Origin: Alternaria dauci
Taxonomy: Eukaryota > Ascomycota > Dothideomycetes > Pleosporales > Pleosporaceae
Assembly (NCBI RefSeq): GCF_042100115.1
Contig: NC_091274.1
Location: 620,001-684,000, forward strand
Reading direction: 5' to 3'
Length of the DNA stretch: 64,000 nt
Numbering within the stretch: the first letter of the stretch is position 1; every line of letters begins with the position of its first letter. Under the pieces are notes generated by a model. The model did no database searches and was not told where the DNA came from. It saw only the letters and a program-made list of their open reading frames with translations. Shown piece by piece: positions 32,392 through 43,620 of this stretch. The position numbers were made by a program, and so were the translations under genes.

Positions 32392-33074
32392 GGTGTCGTG
32401 TGTGAGACGGGGTTATTGAGGCGGAGGGTGGGGGGCTGTGGTGGTGCAGCAAGTCTGTTTGGGGAGGTGGTGAGTGAGTATGTGGATGGAGGACTGGCGG
32501 TGATTGAAGTTGGAGAACAGCGGCTTCAGGGTGTTATGGCTCTAGGCACCATGGCCGCAACGGGGGTCGTGCTGCAACAACTGCGGCTGAGTGCTGCTTG
32601 CGCCACGCAGCGCTTGGGCGATTGCGGACTAGCGGGCAGACACGGAGAGTGAATGTGACGTACCTGGACAGCTGCTCAGTTGCAAAATCACGTTGGAGGG
32701 TTTGTGCAGAGTCGACGTGGTTGTCGTCGCGATGGGATGTAGGTTGGCCGAGAGAAGAGGAGAAGGTGCGATTAGCTATCTGCATCAAGCGCCTTGCTAC
32801 TAACCGACATGGTAAACTACCCATGCACACGCCCGGAGCCGTCACATGGCAACGCAGCGAGCAGCAGCAGCACCACCATAGTTTGACATGTCTCTTGATG
32901 GGCAATAATGAACCAGCAACACGCTGTTGCCATCTGTCTGTCTTTCTCTCTAGCTAGCAATCGCCCGTTGTTTGCACCCGGCTGCTTGTCCGTCCTTGTC
33001 CACGGCTGGTTGCCCTGGTTGCTGTGGCGAGGACGTGGTAGCAACAAGGGTTTCAGGTTTGATGTGACAGCTCG

Positions 33075-33118
<44 letters not shown>

Positions 33119-34011
33119 CCCTTTCCCCAGCATTGTTCCTGCCGAGCGAGCGCGCATGCTCCTCCTGGCCACGCCCGGCGCGACCGCTCTAGATGGCCAC
33201 CACTGATCCTATCCGAACAACACAAAGGCTTACTCACCTCTTGACTCCCACATCTCCCACACACATCACCCACACTCGGTTTCTCTGATCCTCCCACTCG
33301 AACTAACACCAACGTTCGCTGAAGTGATGCAACTACGGTGAGGGAGGGTGCCAAGGTCCACATGTTTGGTATCGCCTTGAGCACTGTTCCCCTTCTTATC
33401 AGCACATAGCACGCCGTTAGCCACTGGTCTAGTCAACTGGTAGGAGGAACACATCGCGAGCAAAGGTTAACACGTTGATGAGCATGGCCACGGAGGGAAA
33501 TGCGGAGAACCATTAGACGAACTGTTGCTCCGTTTGACCCGTTCTTGGACACGGTTCCTTGCGCTTGCTTGCCCAACAACAAGACTCGCACGACTCATGT
33601 CTGCAGCTGCTACATTCTTCTTCTTCTTGCTGCATCTAGCTGAGGCGGAGATAAGGGCGGACATAGTGGCTGCATCACCATAGACTAACTACTTCGTCGC
33701 GCTTCGTCCAGATTCCAGGGTACACGTGACTTGGCGAGTGAGCGAGGCTGCTAAGTGGCGGGGCAGACTAAGAAGCTCCGGGTCCCATAGCCATAGGGCA
33801 CCACTGACGCACTCACTGGTACGCTTCGCGCCTCTTTCACTCGACGTCTTTCGACACCAAGACAGCCGCGGCCTATTTCCTTCTCTATCCTATATTCCCC
33901 TTGCCGTAATATCTGCCACGCTTTCCGCGCATACCAACCCGCGCTGCACTGGTCCCCGACAGCCGCCATCGCCGAAGCTCTACTGTAGCCTCAAGGCAGC
34001 ACAACGCCAGC
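32392..34011. promoter_or_regulatory. Divergent promoter region, RHO1 / UFD2, with (GCCT)n microsatellite
   Basis: 1.62 kb between divergent starts; most is expected to be RHO1 promoter and long 5' UTR. It contains a (GCCT)n tract at 33074-33120. Several short open frames are GC-biased artefacts. A 5'-UTR intron for RHO1 is possible (splice-like GTACGT on the minus strand near 32665) but I cannot define it. Confidence 0.5.
33074..33120. repeat. (GCCT)n tetranucleotide microsatellite
   Basis: Forty-seven bases of uninterrupted GCCT units (about 11.75 copies). Read in the RHO1 sense direction this is GGCA repeats, about 0.7 kb upstream of the RHO1 start. Confidence 0.95.
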
Positions 34012-37000
34012 ATGGCCGACCAACCGCCTGACCAGCCTCACCGAGAAGAGCGACCCGAGCAGCCCGAGCAGCCAGACAACGCCATGTCTGACCAGAAAGA
34101 CACTGCAATGCCTGATGCTGCGCCTACTCCCACTCCCGCTCCCACGGCCGAGCCCGATGCCATGTCCGACGCAGACAAGGTGAGCCCACCGGCTAGTCTC
34201 CCGTCAAAGAGACCCGCTGACGACGACATCTCTCAGATCCGTGCAAAGCGCCTTGCAAAGCTAGGCGGCCCTGCGACTCCAAATGGTCCCTCACGGCCGC
34301 CGTCCACAGCGCCCGAAGCCGCATCGTCGAGCACTTCATTGCCGAAGCCCACCGAATCACAGGCACCACAACCAAAACCTCAAGCCGAGCCCGCCCCATC
34401 CTCGAATCCCTTCTCCCAACTAGGCGTCAAGACCGACGAGCCGCCCAAGAAGCGCATCACCATCAAGCCCGCAGCGAGCAGTGCCCCAGCGCCCCAGCCC
34501 CCTCAGAAGGCGCCAGAGCTGAGTAGAGAAGCGTGGGAGGACCGAACGCTCAGCAACATCTTCAGAATAACCCTCGACGAGGCCCATACCCAGGATGCAC
34601 ATGGGCACAAGCTGTACTTTGCATCGGGCGCTAAGAGCGACCTGGAGGATGAGGGCAGGCCGATTCGCCTAAGTACAGATCTGTTGGATTCTGTCATACT
34701 CGAGGCCGCATCAAGCCAAACTCAGGGTCCGGCATTGGAGTATATGATGAGCTGCTGGAAGCGCGTGTCCAGGGTGCTTAAGAATCTCCCAAACAAGACT
34801 GGTCCACGATTCGAGGTCGTCAAGGAGGCTCGGCGGTTATGTTTCAGCTACTGCATTTTCGCTGCTACTATGCCAGACATGTTCGGCGAAGAAGCACCTG
34901 CAGAGAACGCATTAGCCGATCGCTTGCTTCTCGGTCCCGACGACGAGCGTGGCATTTGCTACGAGTTCCTCACTGAAGCGAGCCAGCGGATAGGCGAAGA
35001 CGATACCATTAGGGAGGCGCTGGTGGGTGCCATGGAGGACGTCAGCAGACGCCTCTCCACAGTCTCAATGAACGGCGACTACAAACCGCACATGCTAATC
35101 TTGCGCGTATTCGTCCGATTCCCACCGCTCGTAGCTGCCCTGGCACAGTCCGAGACGTTTCTGCCCGCCAACATCGAAGCCCAAGATATCGAGACACGCA
35201 CCTTCTTGGGGCCCTTCTTTCGGCTGTCCCCTATGCAGGCTGAAGTGGCTATGAACTACTTCGCCGGCTCATCCGCTGTTGACAAGGGACTCATCGCAAA
35301 CGCACAACGCGCTGTCCGCATGACCCTCCAGACTCATCAGGAAGAACTGCTCGACGTCACAAATACCTTCATCAAGAACAAGGAGTCTCGCGAGAAGATG
35401 CTAGACTGGTTAGCGCTGACGGTTAACAAGAACCACATGAGGCGTGCGATGCAAGTTGATAAGAAGAAGGTATCGTCAGACGGCTTCATGGTCAACGTAA
35501 CAGTCATACTAGATCGTCTATGTGAGCCCTTTATGGACGCCACATTTTCCAAGATGGATCGCATCGATATCGACTACCTGCGCCGATCGCCTCGCGTCGA
35601 TATCCAAGACGAAACCAAGATCAACGCTGACCAAAAGATGTCGGACGAATTCTATAGCACCAAAGCCTCAGGTACCAACAACTTCATTAGCGAGGTCTTC
35701 TTCCTGACGGTCGCTGCACATCATTACGGTCTAGAGGCTGCAAACACCAAGTTGAACACCCTGCAAAAGGACGTCAAGTGGCTCGAGAAGGAGCTTGTGA
35801 AGCTTGAACCTGAGCGGTCCAAGTACATGACCAGCCAGGCGCAGCTTGCTATTTTTGATAACCATGTCAAGAAGATGAAGGACCAGATCGAGCGAGGCAA
35901 ATGCAGCATCTTAGCAATCCAGGGTGTCTTACTTGACGAGACTATGCAAGCTCGGTCTATGCAACTGATGCGCTATGTCATCGTATGGCTACTACGGATT
36001 GCTTCGCCCGGAACCTCTTTCCCCAAGTCGGAACTCCAGCTGCCTCTGCCCAAAGAGCAGCCAGTACAGTTCAAGTGTCTGCCTGAATATTTTGTTGAAG
36101 ACATTGTTGGAAACTTCAAGTTCATCACTCGCTACATGCCACACATCATCACAACTACTCAGTGCGAGGAATTGGTCAAGATCTGTATCGCTTTCTTACG
36201 AAGCTCAGAGTATATCAAGAACCCGTACTTGAAGTCAGGCCTGGTAACAATTCTGTTCCACGGAGTATGGGCTATCCCCGGTAGACCCAAGGGCGTGCTT
36301 GGCGACACGCTCTTCGCGCACGACTTTGCTATGAAGCACCTGCTGCATGCACTTATGAAGTTCTACATAGAGTGCGAGAGCACCGGAACTCACACACAGT
36401 TCTTTGACAAGTTCAACATCCGATACGAAATATTCCAAGTCATCAAGTGCATTTGGCCAAATCCAATCTACCGAGAGCATCTCGCTACTGAGGCGCGTGT
36501 CAATCTGGACTTTTTCGTCCAGTTCGTCAACCTGCTTCTTAACGATGTAACGTTCGTCCTGGATGAGTCGTTTACCGCCTTCAAGGAGATTCACGATCTT
36601 TCAAAGGAGCTGAAGAGTGCACCAGCAAATATGGACCAGACTGCACGACAAGAGCAGGAAGAGAAGCTGTCGTCAGCCCAAGGGAAAGCCAAGAGCTACA
36701 TGCAACTTACTAATGAGACTGTTGCCATGCTGAAGTTGTTCACCGAGGCGCTGGCGGATTCGTTCACCAAGAAGGAGGTCGTCGTGCGACTAGCGCATAT
36801 GTTGGACTACAACTTGGAAGCGCTTGTGGGTCCAAAGAAGTCGCAACTCAAGGTTGAGAACCCCGAAGAGTATGGCTGGAATCCCAGGAACATGCTGGCC
36901 GAGGTCACCGACGTGTACCTCAATCTAGAGAGCAAGCAGTCATTCATTGACGCTGTGGCTACGGACGGACGCTCTTACCGGGAGGAATACATGACCGAGG

Positions 37001-37413
37001 CCTACAAGATCCTCCAACGCTTCAAGCTGAAAACGCCAGAGCAGATGGAACAATGGCAATCCATGTCGGACCGCATCAAAGAAGCAAAGGCGCAGGCTGA
37101 TATGGTTGAAGCTGATCTGGGAGAAATCCCCGATGAGTACCTCGATCCCATCCTCGCCTCCCTCATGGAAGACCCCGTCACTCTCCCTATCAGTAAACAG
37201 ATTGTCGATCGCGGTACTATCCAGGCACATCTGCTCAGCGACCCACACGATCCATTTAATCGCACGCCACTCAAGATCGAGGACGTCATCCCCAACGATG
37301 AACTCCGAGAGGAGATCCAGAACTGGAAGGCGAATCTGCTCGCCCAGAAAATGGCGGAACGTAATGCTGCTGCTGCGGCTACGCCGGCTAGTGACGCCAT
37401 GGACACTTCCTAG
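34012..37413 (+). CDS. UFD2: Ubiquitin chain elongation factor E4, Ufd2
   Basis: A single exon of 1133 aa. The first 160 residues are a disordered Pro/Ala/Gln-rich leader. The Ufd2P core follows (about residues 180-1010; motifs include LSREAWEDRTLSNIFRITLD at its start, IFLGPFFRLSP-like RTFLGPFFRLSPM, and KNPYLKSGLVTILF). The C-terminal U-box (about residues 1038-1110) reads DEYLDPILASLMEDPVTLP and then VDRGTIQAHL, DPFNRTPL. The enzyme extends ubiquitin chains on substrates already marked by E1-E2-E3 and works with Cdc48 in proteasomal delivery. The start at 34012 gives MADQPPDQP after a typical leader; a later in-frame Met (34084) would lose little. The domain order and length are fully typical. 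Confidence 0.96.
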   Translation: MADQPPDQPHREERPEQPEQPDNAMSDQKDTAMPDAAPTPTPAPTAEPDAMSDADKVSPPASLPSKRPADDDISQIRAKRLAKLGGPATPNGPSRPPSTAPEAASSSTSLPKPTESQAPQPKPQAEPAPSSNPFSQLGVKTDEPPKKRITIKPAASSAPAPQPPQKAPELSREAWEDRTLSNIFRITLDEAHTQDAHGHKLYFASGAKSDLEDEGRPIRLSTDLLDSVILEAASSQTQGPALEYMMSCWKRVSRVLKNLPNKTGPRFEVVKEARRLCFSYCIFAATMPDMFGEEAPAENALADRLLLGPDDERGICYEFLTEASQRIGEDDTIREALVGAMEDVSRRLSTVSMNGDYKPHMLILRVFVRFPPLVAALAQSETFLPANIEAQDIETRTFLGPFFRLSPMQAEVAMNYFAGSSAVDKGLIANAQRAVRMTLQTHQEELLDVTNTFIKNKESREKMLDWLALTVNKNHMRRAMQVDKKKVSSDGFMVNVTVILDRLCEPFMDATFSKMDRIDIDYLRRSPRVDIQDETKINADQKMSDEFYSTKASGTNNFISEVFFLTVAAHHYGLEAANTKLNTLQKDVKWLEKELVKLEPERSKYMTSQAQLAIFDNHVKKMKDQIERGKCSILAIQGVLLDETMQARSMQLMRYVIVWLLRIASPGTSFPKSELQLPLPKEQPVQFKCLPEYFVEDIVGNFKFITRYMPHIITTTQCEELVKICIAFLRSSEYIKNPYLKSGLVTILFHGVWAIPGRPKGVLGDTLFAHDFAMKHLLHALMKFYIECESTGTHTQFFDKFNIRYEIFQVIKCIWPNPIYREHLATEARVNLDFFVQFVNLLLNDVTFVLDESFTAFKEIHDLSKELKSAPANMDQTARQEQEEKLSSAQGKAKSYMQLTNETVAMLKLFTEALADSFTKKEVVVRLAHMLDYNLEALVGPKKSQLKVENPEEYGWNPRNMLAEVTDVYLNLESKQSFIDAVATDGRSYREEYMTEAYKILQRFKLKTPEQMEQWQSMSDRIKEAKAQADMVEADLGEIPDEYLDPILASLMEDPVTLPISKQIVDRGTIQAHLLSDPHDPFNRTPLKIEDVIPNDELREEIQNWKANLLAQKMAERNAAAAATPASDAMDTS

Positions 37414-38183
37414 ATAGGCCCTTGGAGTGTCACCTGGAAGAGGGTGAGCACATAGTCATGTTCGTTGATGGCGTTTATGGTGGCGCATTTGCTGGAATGT
37501 GGTGCATGAGAGCATGGGTTTTGGGTATTTAGAGGATGTTTGCTAGGCATCCTATGGCGACGCATTGTGGTGTTACGCCTTCCTCGTTATATGCATCAAT
37601 GGAGATAGACATTATGAATATCGTCTTGAAGGAACGACTCTGCTATGATCATGAATCAACTCTTCCATCTTTTGTCTATATGTGTCACGATATGTTTCTC
37701 GTGAGATCATGGTATCATCTATGTAACAACGCCCGCACGGAGCGAATTGAAAAACGATAACTTACGCTTCAAACGCCTATTTCCCGCTGTCTGTGAGGAT
37801 GCAGCCACTGCACGATCGAGCGCACTCCTGGATCGCGGGCGTCCGTAGGGGAGAAGATACCCGCGCAGTGCTCTGTGGAAAACAGTCGGACTAAGTGTAA
37901 TGTCCGTGCGGACTGGCGGACCACCCTTGACCTTGTTGTCTTTTGCTCTGCTACCACAAAGACCGCTAACGTTAATTTGTCTGTTTACAGCAATCTGGGG
38001 GCTGTGTTAGGGAAGCATAGCTATTGATGCCGAGCTAGGGTGAGATGAGCAGGGCGATCAGCTGTTGGTGGCTGAAAACATCTAACCAGCTGTGTCCCTC
38101 AAACGCTAAACCAACATTAGCAATAACAGCCAAGCTCCTGTTGGGCGGCACCTCGACAGGAGCAAGCTCTTGGCTTCGGAAAA
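37414..38183. other. Intergenic region between UFD2 and the F-box gene
   Basis: 770 bp, tandem orientation. Only short random ORFs. It marks the change from the housekeeping block to looser accessory sequence. No element identified. Confidence 0.5.
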
Positions 38184-39329
38184 ATGGTATCACCGTACCC
38201 GAGACCATTCCGCGAACCCCTGCACCTCAACCCCTTCCAGTGCGCCAGCACCGTCCTTCAGAACTCTTCTTTAGGGGATTTTTTGCTCTCAATGAATCCA
38301 GGAAATGAAACAGGAAGACCACTCAGCAAATCACAACTCGAAGGTCTCACATACCCGTGTCCCCGGCTCAGCGACTTCACCCTAGACGACAATCTCCGAC
38401 CTTCGGGATCTTCGCCTGACAATTGCCATATTCACAAACTGCCTAAATTCGACCTTAGTACCCTTGATGTACTTCCTCTTGAGCTGCTTCAGGGGGTGCT
38501 CTCCCAACTTGACTTACGCACTCTTATAGAATTTCGACGCGTAAACCGACGAGCCATAGAGGTTGTGGAATCCATCCCTCAATACAAAGCGGTCACCACA
38601 CATGCACGCAATGTACTCCGTGGTATTTTAAGCATTGGAACAGCGCAGTGGATCTCATGTGAAACTGTCTACGAAAAGTTGTGCACAGCTGAATGTGAAG
38701 AATGTGGCGACTTCGGCGGCTACTTCTACATCCTCGCTTGCAAGCGCGTTTGCTTCCTCTGCTTTTCAGAGAACGAAAGATATTTACCACTGCGGCATGG
38801 CCACGCGATTCGAAAATTCGGAGTCAACCGTCAGGTCCTTAACACGTTGCCGTGCATGAGGAGCATACCAGGCACTTACTCCCCTAACGAAAAGAAAAGT
38901 AACGAGCGGCTCACCTTGGTAGACTCCGAGTCTGCTTACCGCGCAGGTATTACACTTCACGGGTCCCTCAGCTCCATGGAACAATATGTGTCAAATACAA
39001 CAGCTCAAAAATTGCAAGAGTTCGATAGGAGAACATCACAAGCAACGGCTGAGGGATCTGGAACCACCACACGCCTCCTACGTCGACCTCGAACTGAAGA
39101 TCTCTTTGATGGGCGATCAGGAAATCCGATGCGTTTCATGGCAATTGTTCGCATGCCATGGTTGAACAGGGTCTCTCATAAGCTGGAGTGGGGTTTTCAT
39201 TGCATTGGATGTCAGAAGTCCCACCGCAGCCGACCACTGCATTATAGACGGAAATTTACAGTGGCTTCGTTCGGCGAGCATCTGAAGCAATACGGGAATA
39301 TCCGAGACGGGAAGCATTGCCAGGAATGA
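38184..39329 (+). CDS. F-box protein with Cys-cluster
   Basis: One open frame of 381 aa. The F-box lies at about residues 90-130 (LDVLPLELLQGVLSQLDLRT then EFRRVNRRAIEVVESIPQY), so a Skp1-Cullin ubiquitin-ligase adaptor role is likely. A compact cysteine cluster follows at about residues 168-195 (CTAECEECGDF...ACKRVCFLCFSEN), with the spacing of a zinc ribbon seen in many lineage-specific fungal F-box proteins. A second Cys pair near the C-terminus (HCIGCQKSHRSRPLHY) looks like another zinc site. There are no LRR or WD repeats. The start is uncertain: 38184 gives an N-terminal leader with little character, and the ATG at 38292 (MNPGNETG) is an equally good choice. Confidence 0.75.
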   Translation: MVSPYPRPFREPLHLNPFQCASTVLQNSSLGDFLLSMNPGNETGRPLSKSQLEGLTYPCPRLSDFTLDDNLRPSGSSPDNCHIHKLPKFDLSTLDVLPLELLQGVLSQLDLRTLIEFRRVNRRAIEVVESIPQYKAVTTHARNVLRGILSIGTAQWISCETVYEKLCTAECEECGDFGGYFYILACKRVCFLCFSENERYLPLRHGHAIRKFGVNRQVLNTLPCMRSIPGTYSPNEKKSNERLTLVDSESAYRAGITLHGSLSSMEQYVSNTTAQKLQEFDRRTSQATAEGSGTTTRLLRRPRTEDLFDGRSGNPMRFMAIVRMPWLNRVSHKLEWGFHCIGCQKSHRSRPLHYRRKFTVASFGEHLKQYGNIRDGKHCQE

Positions 39330-40733
39330 GCATTAAGAGAATTTCTTAGCTAATATAAGGAGCGGAGACTCCATTGTGGTTGTTGCTTTTCTGGGGGTCT
39401 TAAGAGAGCGAGCTTGGAAAACTGTCGTTGCAGATCAAGCAGCCTGCGTCCAGGCCGCGTCCTGTCTACCTGCGCAGTTCATCCTTTCCCGGCTTTACCA
39501 TGTGCTTAGTGCACATATGCACCGAGTCGGGAAGTCGATTCTGAGTCACAGGGCTGCATTTAACATTCGTGCCCTCTCGCGGCGCACACTGGCGAAACTC
39601 CTCGAGTTTCTTGCAACCACATGTATAGACCCGATAGTCCTGTTCGCACATGTTCCTGGAGAGTTTCGTTAGTCAACATGCGCTTATAATATACATTTTC
39701 ATATGGGCTTACGCTAATTTCGACTCCCGGGAGTTTCAGCTGGATATTTTTGTTTTGGTGAATGGAACTGCAGATCCGTCAGCACCCGCATGTTCGGTGT
39801 AGGCTGGGGCTTAAATTGACTGCATACGCTATAGATTCTTATCAGAGCCCTTGATAGTAATGATTGTCAGCTGGTTTGATTGAAAGATGTTGGCTGAAGG
39901 ATATGGGGAAAGAGAGATGTTGGTGATTCTTATGTAGAAGCCTTAGTTTATAACTGTGGAAGAGGGATACATCTTCACAGAAGCTCGTCTCCCGAAACGC
40001 GTAAGTGTTATACCGATCGACTGCTCTGGTATTAGGCAGCGCTCTCTTCTTTCCCCTTTAGGGGGCAACTCAATAGTTCTTTGGCTGTGAGGGCTGGTCC
40101 CGATATGAAGCTATGGGAAAGAGTAGTTTGATTCGTAGGCTTATCATAGTTATGCAGGGGACGTCTCCAGATGGCGCTTATTATTATGTGTTTTTGTCGT
40201 TGGCCACTGGAAGGCATCGTGCATGCGTGCGTATTTACGCGCTGACGATATCCTAAGCGATCTATCTCATGTTGTATGAGATGCTGTACTGATCTACTGC
40301 AAATCTGATCTTGATAATCAGATATTGTTCCCTTTTGGTGTGGCATTATTGGTCTAGGCTATTGTTGGTTCGTGGCAGGCACGGGCCCACCTTCAGGTGC
40401 CTCTGCTGCCCCCGCACTTGTTCGTCACCTTTCTTCCCTTCTTCCTTTCTTTTTCAGTTGATTTATCAGCGACACTGGTTCTCATATACCGTACATTTCA
40501 GCGTGAGTGGCCTTTTACAGAATTAGGTACCCCAGCGCACGCAACGTTGGTTTCACAACCGACGAACTTGGCTTAGGGGACTGTGGGAATTTATGTCTTC
40601 ATTGCATCTCTAACGTCTTGTCTAGCAAATGGTATTATCTCAAGTTCTCCTCAATAAATCCCTTCGTTAAGAATCCTCCAGCGACCGCGCTCAACGAAAT
40701 TCACCACACTCTAATTCTTCATCCGTCAATTCA
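39330..40733. other. 1.4-kb intergenic stretch without recognisable genes
   Basis: It lies between two plus-strand genes. Short ORFs (for example 39376-39672 and 40032-40346 antisense) have no motifs. Composition is more AT-rich than the housekeeping block. It may contain a decayed gene, but nothing I can name. Confidence 0.45.
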
Positions 40734-41534
40734 ATGCCTGGCACTATCCCATACATTCAGGTACTCCAGGCCAGTGTGGACTCAGAGGACCAAAGTGAAT
40801 TCCGGATCCTTGTTGATCGAAAGTTCATTAAATATCTTACGATCGATCCCGGACTATACGATGTTAGTGACATGTGTTTCGCGCCTTCCTTGATCTCCAT
40901 GTTACCACCTCTACCACCTGGCGACTGGAACAAAGGCTATATATCACATGATACTTCGAATATGCGTCCTCATTTCACCAGAGTCACGAAGCTTCAGCTT
41001 CCCGGAGTCACGAAAGTCTGGCATCCGCTTCAGATAGATTATTTGGAGCTTCACATGGGACAAAAGCTTCGCTCGAATGTCTACGAAGCCACGTGCCCTC
41101 AATTCAACTCAACAATTATAGCGAAATTCGCTCGATTTGATTGGGAGATCACGCAACTCGATGCCGAAACATCTGCATATCAATGGATCGAAAACCATCA
41201 AATCGGTCCCAAATTTCTCGGCCACTTGAGTGAGGAAGGCAGAGTCATCGGCTTCATCATAGAGCGCATCACCGACTGCCGTCATGCAACACCGGAAGAT
41301 CTTTCTCAGTGTCAGCGGATATTATCGAGACTACACGAACTGGGGATCAAGCACGGTGACGTTAACAAGCATAATTTCCTCGTCCACGACGGAAGAGCGA
41401 CTCTAATTGATTTTGAGAATTCCACGCGAGGCAACGAGGCGAAGGCTCTAGAGGAGGAGTTTCGGACGCTACAGGAAGAGCTGCGGGATACTTCTGGGAG
41501 AGGAGGGAGGATAGTGGAAAGCGGTGCAGCATAA
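40734..41534 (+). CDS. Protein-kinase-like fold protein, small fungal family
   Basis: One exon, 266 aa. The N-terminal 100 residues are family-specific. The kinase fold is recognisable from about residue 110: LRSNVYEATCP, the beta-3 Lys in TIIAKFAR, the alpha-C Glu in LDAETSAYQWIE, and a hinge region FIIERITDC. The catalytic loop HGDVNKHNFLV (about residues 219-229, His-x-Asp and Asn present) and the metal-binding loop LIDFEN (DFE in place of DFG) complete the set. All catalytic residues are present, so it may be active. The domain is short, without an activation segment, closer to RIO/aminoglycoside-kinase type enzymes than to eukaryotic protein kinases. Fungal relatives are often mislabelled as alpha-galactosidase A; no glycosidase feature is visible here. 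Substrate unknown. Confidence 0.8.
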   Translation: MPGTIPYIQVLQASVDSEDQSEFRILVDRKFIKYLTIDPGLYDVSDMCFAPSLISMLPPLPPGDWNKGYISHDTSNMRPHFTRVTKLQLPGVTKVWHPLQIDYLELHMGQKLRSNVYEATCPQFNSTIIAKFARFDWEITQLDAETSAYQWIENHQIGPKFLGHLSEEGRVIGFIIERITDCRHATPEDLSQCQRILSRLHELGIKHGDVNKHNFLVHDGRATLIDFENSTRGNEAKALEEEFRTLQEELRDTSGRGGRIVESGAA

Positions 41535-41918
41535 ATATGGCAAAACCTTTTCGGAGCACCCTGATAGTATTAGGGTTTGGCCGAAAAAGTTCTCCTAAAA
41601 TAATACCTTTCTAAACGATAAGACATCTGCCGGGATGAAGGTACACGACGTGAAACGCCGTCCGAAATGCATCCCAATATCATCGTCAACAGCTACCGAG
41701 AGTATGAAGTTGACACTGAAATCTTCGTCACATAATTCATCGAGAAAGCCAGTGTTTGCGGCTTTACTGCCCCATCCAGAAAATGCTTGGCCTGGACACA
41801 AACTACTAGGGTCATAGAGGCACGGTATGGATTTGTTGACTACACAGGAAATAACACGATGCTCGGCTCGAGCATGTAGTTGTCGTATGTCCATAGTGCA
41901 AGCAACCGTAACTGCTGC
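41535..41918. other. Convergent intergenic region
   Basis: 384 bp between the kinase-like gene (+) and the first tannase-family gene (-). No gene or repeat identified. Confidence 0.5.
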
Positions 41919-43531
41919 CTATTGACATTCGAACGAGGCTGTCTCATCAGGGTTTCCAGCAACATACACCAAGTGCTTCGGCCACAAGCAAAGTTCCGCC
42001 TTCTCACCCGTTGTCGTCTCCGCCTGAAGCGTTTCGGGTGCCACGCCCTTCTCTACCCAATCAATGAGGGCTTTGAGACCATCTCCGGGATACCACCCCA
42101 GCCCGCCGCCGCAATGGTCGACACCTGGCGCCTCGAAGTATCGGTAGTAGTCGCTGGCATTCGCGTCGCGCTCATGGACCTGCTGCGCGTAGTGCGCAGT
42201 TGCATCGGACGCGATACACTGATCAGCAAGCCCGTGCCATGAGAGGAGTTTGCCACCAGCTTTGCGGAATCTGTCGAGGTTCGCGTTGCCCGTTCCAATA
42301 ATGGAGTCATAACGGTCCACAGCTTGGTGGAAGAGCTGTTCGAAATACGACATGTTAAGATGTGCAGTGTCGTACTCGCGATCAAGCAGAATAAAATCGG
42401 CAATCCAGGTCTGAGCCATATCAAATGGTACGCCGACACATGTGTTATTGTTCTTGCACGTTGTCAATGCAAGAGCAGCGAAGAAAACACCGACGTTGCC
42501 GGCGTACCAAAGGAAATCGCCTTCAGGTGTCGTAGCACCCTGCCATATCATCTTGGCCACCGTGGCCAACGTCTTCGTGACAGTCGTGCTCTGATTTGTA
42601 GACGGAGAAATGTATTGTTTGCCGACGATGGTCATTGGGTCAAAAGTGCACTCTTGGGGTAACGAGATGATACCATCTTTGAGTCCGTCAAGCCCATCAC
42701 AGGCTTCGGTAACAGCAACATTTAGAGCCTCGAACTCTTGCGGGGACGGAAATCCTACTTGATGTCAGTCATTGCCTCAATCTCAGCAAGGGACGTACCG
42801 ATCTCATTCATAACGACCTGCGGCCAGATGAGTTGCATCATCAACTCGTTCCAGTAGATGGCTGGAGCAGTTGCCAGGATACCGTCATATTGATCTGGAT
42901 ACCTCTGCGCCATCATATATCCCTGCCTGCCGCCTTGAGAACATCCGTTCCAGTAGCTGTAGCTTGGTGCTCTGCCATAATAAGAACGCGCGACGGCCTT
43001 CCCAAGCGTCGCCAGATCATCTAGCGTGACTGAGGATAGATCTTCCAACAATACCCAGTTGACATTGCCAGAACTGACGAGCGACCAGCTTATATCATTA
43101 CCGATGTGACCTCCGTCCGTTGCAATTGCAACAAATCCCTCGCTAGCTGCCCAAAGAAGCGTGGTGTTGGTTGGAGGTCCTGCAGCCCAGCCGCCGCCGC
43201 CAACCCCCAGGAGCCGTCCAGTCCAATTACCAGGGGAAGGGAGCCAGATGACGGTGTTGATAGTGTCGTTGTATCCAGGATGTGTGTATGTAATGATTAC
43301 CTCGCAAGTGTTCAGGTGGTCCACAGTAACAGCGTAATGGTTTTGCTCAGCGGGAGCCTCAAATGATAGGTTCGTGTGTGTCTTTGTTGCGACGTCGAGA
43401 ATTTGGCCGCCGTGTAGGTTTAAGTCATGGAATGAAGATGCTTCGCACGCTGGCTCCCCCAAGGCTACGTATATCAGGCAGCCCAATATAGGTAGGAAGG
43501 AGACAAGGTTTGGTCTTCGCAGGAACAACAT
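41919..43531 (-). CDS. Secreted tannase/feruloyl-esterase family enzyme (copy A)
   Basis: Two exons (43531-42799, 42754-41919; 44-nt intron, phase 1) give 522 aa. A signal peptide is clear when the start is taken at 43531 (MLFLRRPNLVSFLPILGCLI). The frame is open to an ATG at 43588, but a TATA-type TATAAG box ends at 43612, only about 24 nt before that ATG, so 43531 is favoured. Family signatures: the nucleophile in GCSQGGRQGY (about residue 190), LLGVGGGGWAAG upstream, the acid in GLADQ (C-terminal third), and the catalytic His in GVDHCGGG, with the adjacent cysteines C-S and H-C that form the family's defining disulfide. Expected to hydrolyse phenolic esters (ferulate, gallate or similar) outside the cell. 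The C-terminus ends ETASFECQ. Confidence 0.92.
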
Positions 43532-43611
43532 GTTCAGAATCAAGTGTTCGTCCAGGCAACGACCAAGATAGCTTAGATTTGAAGCCAATTACTCTGAAAG
43601 CATTGCTCCGT

Positions 43612-43620
43612 CTACTTATA
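43612..43620 (-). promoter_or_regulatory. TATA-like box upstream of tannase A
   Basis: On the minus strand the sequence reads TATAAGTAG, 81 bp before the ATG at 43531. It decides the start choice for that gene. Confidence 0.5.
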
